From NCBI RefSeq assembly GCF_016907775.1, contig NZ_JAFBCO010000001.1, forward strand, positions 1,736,001 through 1,800,000: a stretch of 64,000 nucleotides of DNA. The letters are read 5' to 3'. Below the pieces are notes generated by a model, which ran no database searches, was not told the origin of the DNA, and saw only the letters and a list, made by a program, of their open reading frames with translations. Position numbers and translations under genes: made by a program. The stretch comes from Pseudoglutamicibacter cumminsii. Lineage in GTDB: Bacteria > Actinomycetota > Actinomycetes > Actinomycetales > Micrococcaceae. Shown one piece after another: positions 62,920 to 64,000 of the stretch; position 1 is the first letter of the stretch; each line of letters opens with the position of its first letter.

Positions 62920-64000
62920 ATGCTTATCGCCCTTCGCGCAACTCATGATCGCTTGGGGCTGGACGCCCTCGAACGCGTTACGCGAGGGGCTGACCAGCTC
63001 GACACCATCATCGACCGTCTTAACCAGGCTCACTCGGAACAACCGCTGTCCGGGTGGGTCTCGATGTCTACGTGCAACCGCCTTGAGATCTACCTCGACG
63101 CGGATCTCTTCCACGACGCTGTGGAGCTCGTCGCTCAGGCCGTATCGGAGGCTTCTGGACTCGCTCAAACCGAGGTTGAAGAGCTCCTGGTTGCTGACGC
63201 CGGGTCCTTGTCGGCTCAGCACATGTTCACGGTCGCTGCTGGCTTGAACTCTCAGGTGGTTGGCGAAGGCGAAATCAACGGCCAGGTGCGCTCGAGCTTC
63301 TCCGAGGCGCTGGCCGAGGGCCGCACGACGTCGATGCTCAACGACTTGTTCCAAGGCGCGTTGCGTACCGCGAAGAACATTAGCCACCGCACGACGATCG
63401 GTGCCGCTGGCCGCTCGTCCGTTACGGTTGCGATCGATCAGGCTGAGCCGACGACAGGTTCCCTCACTGGCGCGCGTGTGATCGTGGTAGGTACGGGCGC
63501 GATGGCCCGCATCGCTGCCTCGGATCTGAACCGCCGTGGTGTCGCACGCTTGGATGTTTTGTCCGGTTCTGGCCGCGCCAAGAACTTCGCGACGACGCAC
63601 AACGCTCATCCTTTGGCAACTGACGAGATGCCTGCGGCGCTCGCGGCCTCTTCGCTCGTTGTTGCGTGCTCGGGCCGCGGTACTGCGCAGATTTTGACGC
63701 AGGATGTCCGCGACGCGATGCAGCTGAGGGAGCTGTACAACGCTGAGCACGCATCGGCGAAACTCGGTGAGCTCGTGATTCTTGACATGTCGCTGACTTC
63801 CGACTTGGAGGAAGGCGTGCGTTCGATTCCGGGCGTGCGCGTTCTGGGGCTCAAGGATATTTCGGCTGACGCTTCCGACCAGGAAGAGATCGAGCGTGCT
63901 CAGGACATGATTAACGCGGGCGTGGGCCGTTTCGAGCTGCGCCAGCAGATCCGCCGTCTGGACCCAGCTGTTTCGGCTCTGCGCCGTTCGGTGCGCTCTG
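62920..64000 (+). CDS. hemA: Glutamyl-tRNA reductase, C-terminus cut off
   Basis: About 360 residues are visible before the right edge. The enzyme reduces Glu-tRNA to glutamate-1-semialdehyde, the substrate of HemL. The catalytic cysteine is Cys52 in WVSMSTCNRLEIYLD; His in the following SLSAQHMF region and GLNSQVVGEGEINGQV fit the catalytic domain. The NADPH domain begins near residue 185 (ARVIVVGTGAMARIAASDL). A C-terminal dimerisation helix starts near the edge (EIERAQDMINAGVGRFELRQ). ATG 62920 is chosen by the -10 spacing; ATG 62911 is in frame. Confidence 0.96.
   Translation, partial: MLIALRATHDRLGLDALERVTRGADQLDTIIDRLNQAHSEQPLSGWVSMSTCNRLEIYLDADLFHDAVELVAQAVSEASGLAQTEVEELLVADAGSLSAQHMFTVAAGLNSQVVGEGEINGQVRSSFSEALAEGRTTSMLNDLFQGALRTAKNISHRTTIGAAGRSSVTVAIDQAEPTTGSLTGARVIVVGTGAMARIAASDLNRRGVARLDVLSGSGRAKNFATTHNAHPLATDEMPAALAASSLVVACSGRGTAQILTQDVRDAMQLRELYNAEHASAKLGELVILDMSLTSDLEEGVRSIPGVRVLGLKDISADASDQEEIERAQDMINAGVGRFELRQQIRRLDPAVSALRRSVRS

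Overview
The window reads as chromosomal DNA of a high-GC Gram-positive bacterium, most likely Micrococcales and probably a small-genome member of the Micrococcaceae. Supporting signs are the gene order rpe-pnuX-hisE-hisG-hisF / hisI-trpE / trpC-trpB-trpA-lgt-pyk / polA-rpsA / coaE-uvrB-terC, the actinobacterial families DUF3000, DUF3817, TIGR03085 and HGxxPAAW, a coproporphyrin-dependent haem pathway with HemQ, and many genes that look leaderless. Almost all of it is core housekeeping sequence. No transposase, integrase, prophage or CRISPR array was seen.

Layout. 1-6.1 kb: RNase D (cut by the left edge), DUF3000, MsrB, a membrane-anchored alpha/beta hydrolase, a SufE/SseA sulfur-transfer pair and ZapE. 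6.2-6.7 kb: a four-tRNA operon (Gly-Cys-Val-Gly). 6.9-9.0 kb: two small membrane proteins and a PD-(D/E)XK nuclease-like protein. 9.2-13.0 kb: def-fmt-rsmB-rpe. 13.1-14.2 kb: an FMN riboswitch and a PnuC-family transporter. 14.4-24.6 kb: his and trp genes in several transcription units, ending in lgt. hisH, hisA, trpD, trpG and trpF are not here. 24.7-36.3 kb: pyk, an enoyl-CoA hydratase-family enzyme, tRNA-Leu, a phosphate permease with its partner, a thioesterase, polA, an acetyltransferase and rpsA.

36.5-47.8 kb: the main accessory region, a compact type VII (ESX-like) secretion locus in two divergent operons. The leftward operon has a small EccB-like anchor, EccD, a ParA/MinD-like protein and EccC. 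The rightward operon has two WXG100-like proteins, a 109-aa helical protein, a 426-aa candidate effector with a glycine-zipper C terminus, an LpqN-like protein, a 259-aa protein and a membrane protein. It separates rpsA from coaE-uvrB, which are usually close together in this group. EccB is reduced to 95 aa, EccE and mycosin are missing, and the ParA-like protein has lost its P-loop lysines. If anything here is undescribed, it is this machine and its cargo.

47.9-54.0 kb: an rRNA methyltransferase, YigZ, coaE, uvrB and terC. 54.1-64.0 kb: nearly the whole haem pathway (hemL, B, D, C, H, Q, Y, E leftward, hemA rightward and cut by the right edge).

Two sequence patterns cut across the window. 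At nine genes a TANNNT -10 hexamer ends 6-7 nt before the start codon, as in leaderless transcripts. Intergenic spacers also repeatedly carry tandem duplications of 16-23 bp.
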